Assembly (NCBI GenBank): GCA_023426505.1
Contig: JAFAAP010000315.1
Coordinates: 1 to 64,000, forward strand
DNA length: 64,000 bases
Source: Pseudomonadota bacterium
GTDB taxonomy: Bacteria > Pseudomonadota > Alphaproteobacteria > Rhizobiales > Beijerinckiaceae
Reading direction: 5' to 3'
Shown piece after piece: positions 1 through 9,167 of the stretch (positions are counted from its first letter, which is position 1; every line of letters begins with the position of its first letter). The position numbers and the translations under genes were made by a program. The notes below the pieces were generated by a model. The model was not told the origin of the DNA. It did not search any database and was given only the letters and a program-made list of their open reading frames with translations.

Positions 1-107
1 GACAATTGACCTCGCCGCCTGACCCAATACCATGTTCATGCCGGAGATCGCGCCACCCGAATTTCAACACAGCTCGCGACGGCACCGCCTCCAACGGCTG
101 CACCCAC

Positions 108-1667
108 TTACGGTCGGCTCTGGTTTGTGACATCCGAGAGCAATTGATGCCGGTTGTGAACGACAGATAGTTTACCCAGTTCGGCTGTATGTACGCAGTT
201 TCGGCCATCCGCCTTGGCTTGGTAGAGAGCCCTATCGGCTGCTTCTAGGAGGGGCACACCTGTGCCGCTCCCGGCTGGTCGGGCCGAGGCCACTCCAATG
301 CTGACTGTCACAATCCCATAGGGGCTTGCCTCATGAACTCTGTCCATTGCCACAACGGCTTGGCGGATGTTCTCGGCAATCGTCTGAGCACCGGCCAAGT
401 CAGTCTCGGGCAACACCACGACGAATTCCTCGCCTCCATGTCGAGCGGCAATGTCGCGAGGACGCCGAATGCTCGCATTGAGCGCGCTGGCAATTGCACG
501 CAGCACCTCATCGCCTTTCCCGTGGCCATACCGGTCGTTGAAGTCCTTGAAGAAGTCAGCATCAACGTACAGCAATGAAAGCGATGAGCCTGAGCGGATT
601 GCCTGTCGCCACTCGCGCTCAAAAGCCTCCCGGAAGCCACGGCGGTTTGACAATCCGGTCAGATCGTCGGTTCGAGCAAGGCTTTCCAGCTTCCTCTCAG
701 CCTCTCGGCGGCGTCGCAACTCGCGCTGGAATAGAACGGTTAGTCCCACAACGGCACAGCACAACAGCCCTGTCATCAGGCCCAATACAAGAGCCTTGCG
801 CGTCCACGTGGCGAAGACCTCGTCCACGGAGAGCGCGACCGTCAGAACGAGCGGGAACCCGTCAAGCCGCTGGTATGAAATGATCCGATGAATGCCATCA
901 ATCGGAGACACGGAATGAAAGGTGCCGGAACTGTCCCGAAAAAGGCGCTGGACATGCGGTGAGCCACTAAAGTCTTGGTTGACTTGGGACACATCGAAAG
1001 GATGGCGGGTGAGGAGAATGCCATCGCCTCTGAAAAGGTTAATCGCGCCGCTTTGACCAAGACGGGGGTTCTTGAATAGCTGATCAATGGTCGATAGCGG
1101 GACCGACCCCATGATGACGCCTGCAAAGCGTCCATCAGAATGCGACAGCCGCCGACTGATGCCTATGCTGAAGTCGCCGTGTCTGATCTTGCTCTTGAAC
1201 GGACGGCTCACGAAGAGCCCGATGTGCGAATTATCTCTGTGGATCGTGAAATAGTCGCGGTCGGCAACGTTGAGCGAGCGCGGGGCGATCACCGGGCCTG
1301 CATCCGTAATGAGGTTGCCAGCCTCATCCACGATGATCAGTGACCCCATGAACGAAGCAGAAGCGGCGCGATCAAACAGGACCCGATACCGGAGATCGGG
1401 CGGAAGGGTGTCGAAACCGATATAGCGCAAGCCCTCTATCGCGCCTTTCAGTGACAGGTCGAGTCGTTCGAGATCGCCTCCAAGATCATGCGCCATGGTA
1501 CTCAATACGTTTCGTGAGGAGTTCTCGGTCTCCTGCCAAGTGTCGAGATAATCGGCCCACAGCGTGTGAGCCGAGACCGCAAAAATGCCAAGTGAGATCA
1601 GTCCAGCGACAAAATTCAGTTGAAATGTAGTTAGGAGGCGCTTCATGCTGGTCCACTTGAGATTCAA
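108..1667 (-). CDS. Membrane diguanylate cyclase with periplasmic Cache-like sensor
   Basis: Predicted inner-membrane enzyme making cyclic di-GMP from two GTP. A transmembrane helix lies near residues 15-38, followed by a roughly 240-residue extracytoplasmic region of dCache type. A second helix spans about 291-315, then a GGDEF domain to the C terminus. The active-site motif GGEEF is at about 411-415, and an RxxD (R402-D405) sits exactly five residues before it, which is the product-inhibition I-site. The cyclase should therefore be active and feedback-inhibited. No EAL domain is present. An internal ATG seven codons downstream could be the true start. It stands alone in the AT-richer left region; ligand unknown. 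Confidence 0.9.
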   Translation of the reverse strand: MNLKWTSMKRLLTTFQLNFVAGLISLGIFAVSAHTLWADYLDTWQETENSSRNVLSTMAHDLGGDLERLDLSLKGAIEGLRYIGFDTLPPDLRYRVLFDRAASASFMGSLIIVDEAGNLITDAGPVIAPRSLNVADRDYFTIHRDNSHIGLFVSRPFKSKIRHGDFSIGISRRLSHSDGRFAGVIMGSVPLSTIDQLFKNPRLGQSGAINLFRGDGILLTRHPFDVSQVNQDFSGSPHVQRLFRDSSGTFHSVSPIDGIHRIISYQRLDGFPLVLTVALSVDEVFATWTRKALVLGLMTGLLCCAVVGLTVLFQRELRRRREAERKLESLARTDDLTGLSNRRGFREAFEREWRQAIRSGSSLSLLYVDADFFKDFNDRYGHGKGDEVLRAIASALNASIRRPRDIAARHGGEEFVVVLPETDLAGAQTIAENIRQAVVAMDRVHEASPYGIVTVSIGVASARPAGSGTGVPLLEAADRALYQAKADGRNCVHTAELGKLSVVHNRHQLLSDVTNQSRP

Positions 1668-1798
1668 AGCATCTTAGACACTTGGCTTAGTGAACGGCAA
1701 TTAGACCAAGTGTTTGCTTTCTCATTCTATGAGAGAACGCTTAGGGAACCGGCAAATCCGTACGGAGCCTTCTAAATGATAGTGGGAGACGCTGGCTC

Positions 1799-2041
1799 CT
1801 AATGCTGCGCAAGTGACTTTTGCGATTTTGCAAGCCTTAGGCGGGTGAATAGGGTGTCGGGCGGCGGGCTATCCTGACCGATAACGTTGAGCTTAACGCC
1901 AAAAGAAAGGCCCGAGGGGATGACACGGGCCTTCAAGGAACTATCAGGAAACATGCGCCTCTGCTGCATCGCCGCAACGATGGTTTCGCAATCAGGTTCC
2001 ACGCCAGTGCAGTCGTGGCACGGCGATGTCTCTTTCATCAA
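1799..2041 (-). CDS. Small hypothetical protein, 80 aa
   Basis: Not recognised. It begins with two Met codons and contains a CHDC motif and a further Cys within the first 20 residues (CHDCTGVEPDC), which could be metal-binding, then a basic C terminus. It begins 26 bases after the stop of the histidine kinase gene in the same direction, so it may be the last gene of a parD-kinase transcript. The Shine-Dalgarno sequence is weak. No membrane segment or signal peptide is seen. It could be a spurious ORF, although its placement favours a gene. Confidence 0.4.
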   Translation of the reverse strand: MMKETSPCHDCTGVEPDCETIVAAMQQRRMFPDSSLKARVIPSGLSFGVKLNVIGQDSPPPDTLFTRLRLAKSQKSLAQH

Positions 2042-2067
2042 GGCTCGGTCGTGACGAACAAGCTGAT

Positions 2068-3438
2068 TCAGGCAGCCTCTCCCACCTCCGTGTTCCGCTT
2101 GTCGATCAATGGGGCATTCAGTTCACACACGACCCCGGTAGGATCATAGGTGATCTTGACCTCGCCTGCGAGTTCCAGTGCTAAGCTGCGCTCAATCAGG
2201 CGTGAGCCGAAGCCTTTTTGAGACGGTGGTGACACAAGTGGGCCGTCGCGCTCCTGCCAGCGGAAGGCGAGGCGGGGCGGATCATCAGGCTGAACCCGCC
2301 ACGAGATCGCGATCCGGCCTGAAGGAACTGAAAGCGCACCGTATTTTGCCGCGTTGGTAGCCAACTCGTGCAGCGCTAGTGTCAATGCCAAGGCCGTCTT
2401 TGGGGTTAGCCGCACATCCGGCCCACGGACCTCAAAGCGGTCGCGGTGGTAGGGTGCAAGCGCTTCAGCAACAACCTGTGACAGGCCAGCCCCATCCCAG
2501 TTCTCGCGGGTGAGCAGGTCGTGCGCCTTGGACAGGGCAAGCAGGCGTGCCTCAAAGGTCTCACGCACACTGTCGCCCGATTTTCGGGTGCTGAATGTCT
2601 GGTGCGCGATAGCCTGTACCGTCGCGAGGACGTTCTTCACGCGATGGTTTAGCTCATGCACGAGAAGACGTTGCAGCCGCTCGGCCTCCTTGTGCTTGGT
2701 GATGTCACGGGCGATCTTCGACGCGCCAACGATCCTGCCTTGGGCATCCCTGATCGGAGACATCGTCAGGGAGACCTCCACCAGCCTGCCGTCCTTGCGT
2801 TGGCGGGTGCTCTCGAAATGCTCGACGCGCTCACCTCGGCGGATGCGTTCGAGGATTCTTTCCTCCTCATCCTGCCGTTCCTCGGGAAACAGCACCGTGA
2901 TCGGCCTGCCGATGATCTCCTCAGCCTTGTAGCCGAAGAGCCGTTCCGCCCCGGCGTTCCAGCTTGTGACGACGCTCTCAAGATTCTTGCTGATGATGGC
3001 GTCGTCTGACGATTCGATGATGGCAGCAAGCCATCCCTCGACCTCCTCGACACGCTTCCGCTCACTGATGTCGCGGAAGTAAACGGACAACCCACCGTCG
3101 TTGGTCAGGTAGATGCTCACATCCACCCACTGATGCAAGACGGGGGACACCATTTCGGCACGCACAGGCTGGCGCTCTTTCATAGCCCTCTTGAATGCCT
3201 CGCAGGGCTCCGAGCCAACGGCTTGCGGGAACTCCTTCCAAAACCCCTTGCCAATCAAGCCTTCACGTCTGCGGCCCCATCGTTCCGCCGCTGCACGGTT
3301 GACGTAGGTAAAGCGCCACTGATGATCCACGGTAAAGAAGGGATCGGTAACACTCTCCAATATCTCAGAGGCGTGCTCTCGCGAGACCGCAAGCCCACGA
3401 TTCTCGGCCTGTCGTGTGGTTGAGGTTTTACGAGTCAT
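2068..3438 (-). CDS. PAS-PAS sensor histidine kinase, HWE family
   Basis: Soluble sensor kinase of 456 residues with no membrane helices. Two PAS domains occupy about residues 20-130 and 140-260. The dimerisation/phosphoacceptor segment contains HELNHRVKNVLATVQ, typical of HWE/HisKA_2 kinases. The ATPase N-box reads HELATNAAKYGALS, followed by an FRWQERDG segment matching the W-x-E signature. HWE kinases in this group commonly feed general-stress or light/redox responses. I chose the ATG at 3438 because it overlaps the stop of the ParD-like gene by 11 bases; a longer reading starts at 3516. No response regulator is adjacent, so the partner is unknown. Confidence 0.88.
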   Translation of the reverse strand: MTRKTSTTRQAENRGLAVSREHASEILESVTDPFFTVDHQWRFTYVNRAAAERWGRRREGLIGKGFWKEFPQAVGSEPCEAFKRAMKERQPVRAEMVSPVLHQWVDVSIYLTNDGGLSVYFRDISERKRVEEVEGWLAAIIESSDDAIISKNLESVVTSWNAGAERLFGYKAEEIIGRPITVLFPEERQDEEERILERIRRGERVEHFESTRQRKDGRLVEVSLTMSPIRDAQGRIVGASKIARDITKHKEAERLQRLLVHELNHRVKNVLATVQAIAHQTFSTRKSGDSVRETFEARLLALSKAHDLLTRENWDGAGLSQVVAEALAPYHRDRFEVRGPDVRLTPKTALALTLALHELATNAAKYGALSVPSGRIAISWRVQPDDPPRLAFRWQERDGPLVSPPSQKGFGSRLIERSLALELAGEVKITYDPTGVVCELNAPLIDKRNTEVGEAA

Positions 3439-3622
3439 CACGCGACCTCGAAGGCGGTGTGCCGCTCCTGCTTTCGCTTCGGCGCTCCTGATCATCCAAG
3501 AGCCGCAATGCTGCACGCACCACCTCGGATGCGCTCCGATAGCGCCCAGATGCGACCTTCGCGGCGATCATGGCTGTGAGTTCCGGGGTTAGGGATGCCG
3601 TAATGATTGATTTCGATGGCAT
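3428..3622 (-). CDS. ParD-like ribbon-helix-helix antitoxin
   Basis: A 64-residue protein resembling ParD/CopG antitoxins: a short beta segment (SIITASLTPELTAMI) followed by helices with SGRYRSASEVVRAALRLLDDQE, the usual ParD dimerisation and DNA-binding region. ParD normally neutralises a ParE toxin encoded immediately downstream and autoregulates the operon. Here the overlapping downstream gene is a histidine kinase, and I see no ParE-like protein nearby. The C-terminal tail is Ser/Arg/Asp-rich. It may act as an orphan DNA-binding regulator of the kinase gene or as an antitoxin for a toxin elsewhere. Confidence 0.75.
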   Translation of the reverse strand: MPSKSIITASLTPELTAMIAAKVASGRYRSASEVVRAALRLLDDQERRSESRSGTPPSRSRDDS

Positions 3623-3784
3623 GATGCACAGAGCGGATAAGAAAAGTTCTTACCTTTGTACGTTCGGGCAATCTGCGCTGCATTAACCTATGATGGCCTT
3701 GATGCTGAAGCGCTGGTGTCTCGGGCATAACCCGACCCGGCTCTTCGGGGATCGCGACAGCGGGGCCGATGCAACCCTCAGCAT

Positions 3785-3815
3785 AAAAAAAAGCCCCGGA
3801 CTATGCCGGGGCTTC
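3785..3815 (-). terminator. Rho-independent terminator of the RTX gene
   Basis: On the minus strand a perfect stem (AAGCCCCGG / CCGGGGCTT, loop of six) at 3792-3815 is followed by a run of about nine T residues. It sits about 19 bases after the RTX gene stop, so it is the gene's terminator. Confidence 0.9.
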
Positions 3816-3833
3816 GGATTGTACGTTTGGACG

Positions 3834-6524
3834 TTAGATGACGTAAAAATCTTTGTAGGTCAGACCCAGTCCCTTCTTTACCGTCGCGATCAGGACTTGC
3901 TGGCTCGCTCCGGTGCCGTCCGCATCATAATAGATCGCACCTGTCGCCTTGTTGTAGATGATGTGGTCGTTCGCGTCGTGAGCCGCTGTCCCCGCGTAGA
4001 AGTAGTCCGTCTTTAGGAGTGCGGGTTTTGTGGCCGAGCCGCTCTTACCAAGTGCCTTGAAGATCGAGTTCTCAAGGTAGACGGAGTCATCCCGAACATT
4101 GAAGTCCATGATCTTGTCATAGTTGGTGGTCTTGCTCGGCTTCGTGTTGAACACAAAGGCGTCCTTACCGGCACCTCCGTAGAGGTAGTCTTTGCCAGTG
4201 CCGCCGTAGAGTCTATCGTTGCCGTCCAAGCCAAAGAGCCGGTCGTTGCCCCCAGAGCCATAGAGCGTGTCATTCAAAACGTTACCGTAGAGGTATTCTG
4301 ACGCGCCTGAGCCAGACACGGTCATGTTCGTGACCGGAGGCGGCGGGGGAGGCGGAGGAGGTGTGACAGGCGGCTGTGGTTCAGTTGGGGTTGGTGTCGT
4401 CGGAGGAGGTGTGACAGGCGTCAGAGGTTCAGTAGGAGTTGGCGTCACCGGGAACAAACTTTCAATGGTGACAAGCCCATCTCGGAAATGGAATGCCTCG
4501 ACGCCTGAAATGATGTCGGTTCCATCATTCCCGTCATTTGTCCAAAGGTCTCGAATGGTTACCGATCCATCGGCATTCTTCGAGATGGCGTAGTCCTGAC
4601 GGCTGCCGAAATAATCGGCAACGTCTGAGCCTGTGCCGCCGTCGAGAGTATCGTTTCCAGCGCCACCCGTAAGGATGTCATCGTCCGCTCCGCCAGACAA
4701 ATGGTCGTCGCCCGAACCACCAAAGATGGTGTCGTTTCCTGCGCTGCCGTCGATAACGTTGCGACCCTCATTGCCGAAGATGGCGTTGGACAAGCTGTTG
4801 CCAATGGCGTTCAAATCGCCGTACCCGTACGCAAGCGTCAGGTCTTCAACATTGGCTGCAAGCTCATAGTTGGCCAGTGAGGACGTTACCTGATCATGTC
4901 CACCGTTGGCGGATTCAACGACTATATCGCCCGCATTCTCCACGTAATATGTATCACTGCCTGCGCCGCCCGACATAGTGTCGGCCCCGCCGCCACCATA
5001 GATGGTGTCATCCCCGCTGCCGGTCGTGATGATGTTGCTGAGGTCGTTGCCACTAAGATAGACGCTGCCGGTGCCGACAAACTTGGCGACCTCGACGTTA
5101 TCACTCATCCAAGCGTAGGAGCCATACGACTCGCCTGTGAATTCGACAGTATCAAATCCTTCATCAGCCCTTTCCCAAATATAGCTGCCCACGTGGACGC
5201 TATAGAGGTCATCGCCCTTGCCGCCATCCAGATAGTCTGTCTCGCCACTATCACTTCCGCCATAGAGTATGTCGTTACCGTCCCCTCCGGTGATTATGTT
5301 GCTCAGATCGTTGCCTCTCCCAACGAATGAACCCGTGCCTGTGAAAGTCAGGTTTTCGAGGTTATCACCCAACGTGTAGCTGTTGAGGGTGGTGTAGACA
5401 GAATCGTACCCCCACGCATCATCCGGTAGCTCGACAATTTGGTCGCCGAGGTTATCGACGATGTATGTATCGTCGCCATCGCCGCCTTTCAGAATGTCTG
5501 CCCCTTGTCCGCCATCAAGGATGTCACGGCCACCACCGCCAACGAGACTATCGGCACCGAGCCCGCCACTCAGAGTGTCGTTGCCGTTTCCGGCAATCAA
5601 TGTATCGGCTCCCGCACCCCCATCAAACGTCACGCTAACACTGCTGTAGGGGGTTTTCGGATCGACCGTTATGAAATTTGCTAGGTCATTGCCGACGACG
5701 TGAACACGACTGTAGCCGGTATAGGTCAGGTTCTCGATGTTTTCTCCAAGCGTATACGAAGGCGGAGGAGCGTTAATATCAGGTGGGTTAGAGGGGTCAT
5801 AGATAGGCATAGACACGCCTGTTAACACGACCGTATCGTTGCCTGAGTCTTCACCTTCAATCACTAAATCGTTGTCGCCCACAAAGTACGTATCGTTGCC
5901 CGCACCCCCTTCGAGAGTGGTCGCTAGACTGGTGATGTCAGTCATGGTGTTATCGAGGCTGTTCCCGATACCATGAAACGCGACGCCACTCCCCAGATAG
6001 GTGTAGGTCAGATTTTCCAGATTCGCGCCAAGGGTATAGACTTGCGTCGGAACGAGGGTGTTAGGGCTAAGATAGGGCGCGATGAAAGAGACCGTATCAA
6101 TCCCTCCATTCGCGTCTTCGACAATAATGTCGTTGGTGTCAGCCCGATAGGTGTCATCGCCTGCCCCGCCAGCAAGTGTATCGGCTGCATCAGAGTAAGC
6201 GCCGTAGCTGGACGAACCGGTCAGAGTATCATTGCCGCTCCCGCCAACAATTTGGTTGGCAAGCTCATTCCCGCTACCTGTGAAGTTGCCAGTCCCCGTG
6301 TAGGTGAGATTCTCAATACCAGAGTATCTGCCAACGGATTTTATCGGGTCCCACTGATACATCTGCATAGGCAGAGTAAACGTGCTTAGAGCAGTCTCGA
6401 CAGTATCAACGCCGCCTGCGTCTGTGACGGAAACCCCCTCGTGATTGACAACGAATAATGTGTCGCTAGAGCCCCCGCTCAACACCTGATTGTTTGAAGT
6501 GCTTGTGATTGTCTCAGTTGCCAT
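3834..6524 (-). CDS. RTX calcium-binding protein, probably type I secreted
   Basis: An 896-residue acidic protein built from many glycine/aspartate nonapeptide repeats (GGxGxDxxx, for example GGAGNDTLDGG). Such repeats bind calcium and fold outside the cell. The repeats cover most of residues 60-650. A Pro/Thr linker with a run of nine prolines lies at about 690-735, then another repeat block at about 735-795, then a C-terminal module ending in DFYVI as expected for an uncleaved type I secretion signal. No catalytic domain is recognised, so an adhesin, matrix or S-layer-like role is possible. No HlyB/HlyD/TolC exporter genes are in the window. Repeats between adjacent modules make it prone to length variation. 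Confidence 0.88.
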   Translation of the reverse strand: MATETITSTSNNQVLSGGSSDTLFVVNHEGVSVTDAGGVDTVETALSTFTLPMQMYQWDPIKSVGRYSGIENLTYTGTGNFTGSGNELANQIVGGSGNDTLTGSSSYGAYSDAADTLAGGAGDDTYRADTNDIIVEDANGGIDTVSFIAPYLSPNTLVPTQVYTLGANLENLTYTYLGSGVAFHGIGNSLDNTMTDITSLATTLEGGAGNDTYFVGDNDLVIEGEDSGNDTVVLTGVSMPIYDPSNPPDINAPPPSYTLGENIENLTYTGYSRVHVVGNDLANFITVDPKTPYSSVSVTFDGGAGADTLIAGNGNDTLSGGLGADSLVGGGGRDILDGGQGADILKGGDGDDTYIVDNLGDQIVELPDDAWGYDSVYTTLNSYTLGDNLENLTFTGTGSFVGRGNDLSNIITGGDGNDILYGGSDSGETDYLDGGKGDDLYSVHVGSYIWERADEGFDTVEFTGESYGSYAWMSDNVEVAKFVGTGSVYLSGNDLSNIITTGSGDDTIYGGGGADTMSGGAGSDTYYVENAGDIVVESANGGHDQVTSSLANYELAANVEDLTLAYGYGDLNAIGNSLSNAIFGNEGRNVIDGSAGNDTIFGGSGDDHLSGGADDDILTGGAGNDTLDGGTGSDVADYFGSRQDYAISKNADGSVTIRDLWTNDGNDGTDIISGVEAFHFRDGLVTIESLFPVTPTPTEPLTPVTPPPTTPTPTEPQPPVTPPPPPPPPPVTNMTVSGSGASEYLYGNVLNDTLYGSGGNDRLFGLDGNDRLYGGTGKDYLYGGAGKDAFVFNTKPSKTTNYDKIMDFNVRDDSVYLENSIFKALGKSGSATKPALLKTDYFYAGTAAHDANDHIIYNKATGAIYYDADGTGASQQVLIATVKKGLGLTYKDFYVI

Positions 6525-6808
6525 ACCAGCCCAGCCATAAGTTCATAAACTTAGTCGTGGGTGCTTATACTTAAGTAGGAATTTTATTCAAGACAGGGCT
6601 TTAAGAATTGAGCATTGGAGAGCGCGTCTTTGATGTCGCACCCGCGCTTGTCCATGCATTTTAGCGCGAACTGCCAAGTTATAATGGCCAAGTTTGGTAG
6701 ATGTAGCAGCAATGTATTCCGAACGAAGCCATAGTTCTTGTGGGAGCTAGCAGGAGCAGGATCGACATATAATCATAAATACATCGATACTACAAAATAA
6801 GGTCATAC

Positions 6809-7084
6809 ATGCGCCACTTCGAAATCATCCGCACAGGTCTTTCTAACTCCGAGCCTCCTGCTCATCCGTTTAGAACCGCCACTCTTTTTGTTCCCCGAGC
6901 GCTGAGCGACGCTTGCATTTCTCTAATCGAAAAGCATTCTGGCCGTGTCCTGAAGACGAGGGTCTTGGCTCGCTACGATGGGGTCTCAATCGACGTAGAA
7001 CTCCCAGACCCGGCGTCAGCAGCGGATTTACTATACGCATGGTGGGTTTATCGCCGGTCTGAGAGCGGCGCGAAGAAAAGATAA
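6809..7084 (+). CDS. Hypothetical protein, 91 aa
   Basis: Not recognised. A plausible Shine-Dalgarno (AAGG) lies seven bases before the ATG. The protein has no signal peptide or membrane helix, a mixed alpha/beta look and a basic C terminus (SESGAKKR). It is preceded by about 280 bases of AT-rich DNA in which I see no gene, and its 3' end overlaps by 37 bases the opposite-strand hypothetical gene that follows. Confidence 0.55.
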   Translation: MRHFEIIRTGLSNSEPPAHPFRTATLFVPRALSDACISLIEKHSGRVLKTRVLARYDGVSIDVELPDPASAADLLYAWWVYRRSESGAKKR

Positions 7085-7320
7085 AAGCCGTTATATCTCA
7101 CGCCAGCACGTGCCCCTCGATGGTGAAAGCCGAGTGGGGCAGCATCCTCAACTTGGAGAAGGCGTTCGAACGACCATGTCTCGGCGACAAGGAAACTCGG
7201 GACCGGACGGTCTTCGGGCACTGCGCAGAAGAGTTCTGCCCGTTCCTTGTTTCGGAAAAGGTTGTACGCGCAATCCCGCCGCTCCGAAGTGGCCGGTATC
7301 GCTTCATCAGTCACCGCCAT
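7048..7320 (-). CDS. Hypothetical protein, 90 aa
   Basis: Not recognised by family. I start it at the ATG at 7320 because a GGGGG-type Shine-Dalgarno lies just upstream; a longer frame runs to 7428. The residue mix (DCAYNLFRNKERAELFCAV, SFLVAETWSFERLL) looks like a folded cytoplasmic protein rather than a frame shadow. It overlaps the end of the 6809-7084 gene tail to tail. Confidence 0.45.
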   Translation of the reverse strand: MAVTDEAIPATSERRDCAYNLFRNKERAELFCAVPEDRPVPSFLVAETWSFERLLQVEDAAPLGFHHRGARAGVRYNGFYLFFAPLSDRR

Positions 7321-7649
7321 GCCGGTCCCCCTATAGACCACGTGCGCTGATCCATTGTTGAGGGCCTCTGGTTCTGTCCTCTGTTGAGGCCCGAAGCGCA
7401 CAGCTACAATGGTACATATTCTGGGCACTCTGTCTGTCGGGTACCCGACAAAACAGGGAAGTATTCCTCCTGCTGTCGTTGTACGAAACGGCTCCTCCGA
7501 GGAATGTGCCCGTATCGGCGAAGGGCGGGTGCCCAGAAGATCGGGAGGGAGATACCCCTTTTTGCTTTATACCTAGCGTGCTGATCTCCTTGCGGACCTT
7601 TGGATTGCCCGACACACTTCTCGGAAACCCAAATCACGGGAGGACTACC
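7321..7649. other. Non-coding stretch with a 16-bp perfect palindrome
   Basis: About 330 bases between divergent hypothetical genes. No convincing gene is seen. It holds the palindrome TGTCGGGTACCCGACA at 7435-7450, which may be an operator, and the Shine-Dalgarno (GGGAGG) of the 7650 gene at its right end. Confidence 0.5.
7435..7450. promoter_or_regulatory. Perfect 16-bp palindrome, candidate operator
   Basis: TGTCGGGTACCCGACA reads identically on both strands. It lies in the intergenic region between a minus-strand gene starting at 7320 and a plus-strand gene starting at 7650. A dimeric regulator site is possible; no family is identified. Confidence 0.35.
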
Positions 7650-7976
7650 ATGAAGCAGCAAGCGGTGAATGCGTCGGCTGCGGGGGTGCTGGACGCGTCG
7701 AGCACCATAAAGGCTTTGGTGCAGGATGCCCCGGAGCGTCGGGCTGACAGGGCTCACGTGTCTAAAGACCCGTCCAACCCGATCTACCTTCTTGCTGCGA
7801 TTACGCTCGGCATTCCGGCTCTAGCGATCATCGCGCTGATTGGAATGAATAGCGGGATGCAGGACGGGGCACTTGCGACTCTGACAAAGCTCCTTGTGTT
7901 CTCCGCCTTCATTGTCGCTGTCGTCTTCGAGATCAAGCTGCTCGCCGACCAGCCCTCGGGCGGCGAACGCCATTGA
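7650..7976 (+). CDS. Small two-helix membrane protein, 108 aa
   Basis: Not recognised by name. The ATG at 7650 is preceded by GGGAGGACTACC, a strong Shine-Dalgarno. An N-terminal cytoplasmic-looking stretch of about 45 residues is followed by two hydrophobic helices, near residues 46-65 and 75-98 (PIYLLAAITLGIPALAIIAL; LLVFSAFIVAVVFEIKLLA). It ends in a short polar tail. No catalytic motif is seen. Confidence 0.65.
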   Translation: MKQQAVNASAAGVLDASSTIKALVQDAPERRADRAHVSKDPSNPIYLLAAITLGIPALAIIALIGMNSGMQDGALATLTKLLVFSAFIVAVVFEIKLLADQPSGGERH

Positions 7977-8101
7977 GGAGAAAATCAGAGGACACTCTGG
8001 CGCGCGCTCCTGCTGAACTCTGTGAAAGGCAGGCAGACGCCTATTGGACTCGGTACCCAATCTACTCTGCCTTTACCGCTAACCTCACGGAGACCTGATC
8101 C

Positions 8102-8434
8102 ATGCTGTTTGCTGTTCTTCTGCGTGATGACCCAGAGCGCCTACACCTCCGCCAAAGCCATGTTGACGAGCACTTGGCCTATGTTGCGGCCCAAGACGGC
8201 AGGATCATCGCGGGCGGCGCTCTTCGCCCGCAGCCCGATGATGCACCTCAAGGGGCTCTGTGGCTCGTCCATGCGGATACGAAAGAGGCCGTACAGGCGC
8301 TCGTGGAGGGTGATCCGTTCTTCAAGCTGGGTCTGCGTCAGTCCGTGGACATCTTCCACTGGTCACAAGGTTTCTGGTCGGAGCCGTTCGCGGAGTGCAT
8401 GAGGGCGGTCGAGGGAGCCGAAATCGCGGCCTGA
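8102..8434 (+). CDS. YciI-like protein
   Basis: A 110-residue single-domain protein of the YCII superfamily, a ferredoxin-like fold. The N-terminal strand MLFAVLLRDDPERLHLR, the following HVDEHLAYVA with conserved His and Asp, and the GALWLVHADTKEAVQALVEGDPFF segment are characteristic. Most family members have no proven function; some are dehydrochlorinases or enzymes of aromatic catabolism. A GGAG Shine-Dalgarno precedes the ATG. It is followed after 66 bases by a GFA-family gene on the same strand, so the two may be co-transcribed. Confidence 0.85.
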   Translation: MLFAVLLRDDPERLHLRQSHVDEHLAYVAAQDGRIIAGGALRPQPDDAPQGALWLVHADTKEAVQALVEGDPFFKLGLRQSVDIFHWSQGFWSEPFAECMRAVEGAEIAA

Positions 8435-8500
8435 GTAGCGGCCTACTCAGCGATGATCCCCAAACCTTATCGGACCCTCAGTGAGAGAAAGGATCAAGTC

Positions 8501-9010
8501 ATGGCCGTCCATGGAGGTGGGTGTCTCTGCGGAGCCGTGAGGTACGAGATCAAGGGCGATCCGCTTCGGGTTACGATCTGTCACTGCAAGTTCTGCCAGC
8601 GTGCGACCGGTTCGGCCTACATGGTCGAGCCGATCTTCCAAGAGGCTGATCTTCGGGTCATCAAGGGTTCGCCTGCCATCTACGATCATCACTCTGAGGG
8701 GAGCGGCAAGATCGTCCACATCCACTTCTGCGCCGGGTGCGGGACGAAGCTTTATCTGACCTTCGAGCGGTTTGTGGGCGTCTGCGGCGTGTACGCGGGC
8801 ACCTTCGACGATCCGAACTGGTTCGAGATCAGGCCGGAAAGCTCTAAGCACATTTTCATCGACGTGGCCCGGCACGAGACTATCCTGCCGCCCGGCATCC
8901 CAGCCTTCGGCGAACATGCAACGCGGAACGACGGCACGCCTCTCGACCCAGTCGTGTTCGATCAGCCGCAAATTGTCGGGCGTCGGGGAGGGGCGGGAAA
9001 GTCGACGTAA
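8501..9010 (+). CDS. GFA-family (CENP-V/formaldehyde-activating type) zinc protein
   Basis: A 169-residue zinc protein. GGCLCGAVRY at the N terminus, CHCKFCQRATGSAY and CAGCGTKL provide the cysteine ligands of the GFA fold. Gfa was named for glutathione-dependent formaldehyde activation, but most members are of unknown substrate. The start at 8501 follows a purine-rich AGAGAAAGGA; a longer frame begins at 8453. The C terminus is Gly/Arg-rich. Confidence 0.85.
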   Translation: MAVHGGGCLCGAVRYEIKGDPLRVTICHCKFCQRATGSAYMVEPIFQEADLRVIKGSPAIYDHHSEGSGKIVHIHFCAGCGTKLYLTFERFVGVCGVYAGTFDDPNWFEIRPESSKHIFIDVARHETILPPGIPAFGEHATRNDGTPLDPVVFDQPQIVGRRGGAGKST

Positions 9011-9167
9011 CAAGCTGTCACAGGCTACGGTAAGCTGACCTCCCCGGCATTCGGCAGCAAAGGCCACCACGCTCAACCCCATCTATCAGGCAAATTCCAG
9101 TCCCATGTTAGAGGTGATTGCTCGCAGTAGCAGGCGGACCATGTCTCGCAAGGAGGCTTCTGGGTCT

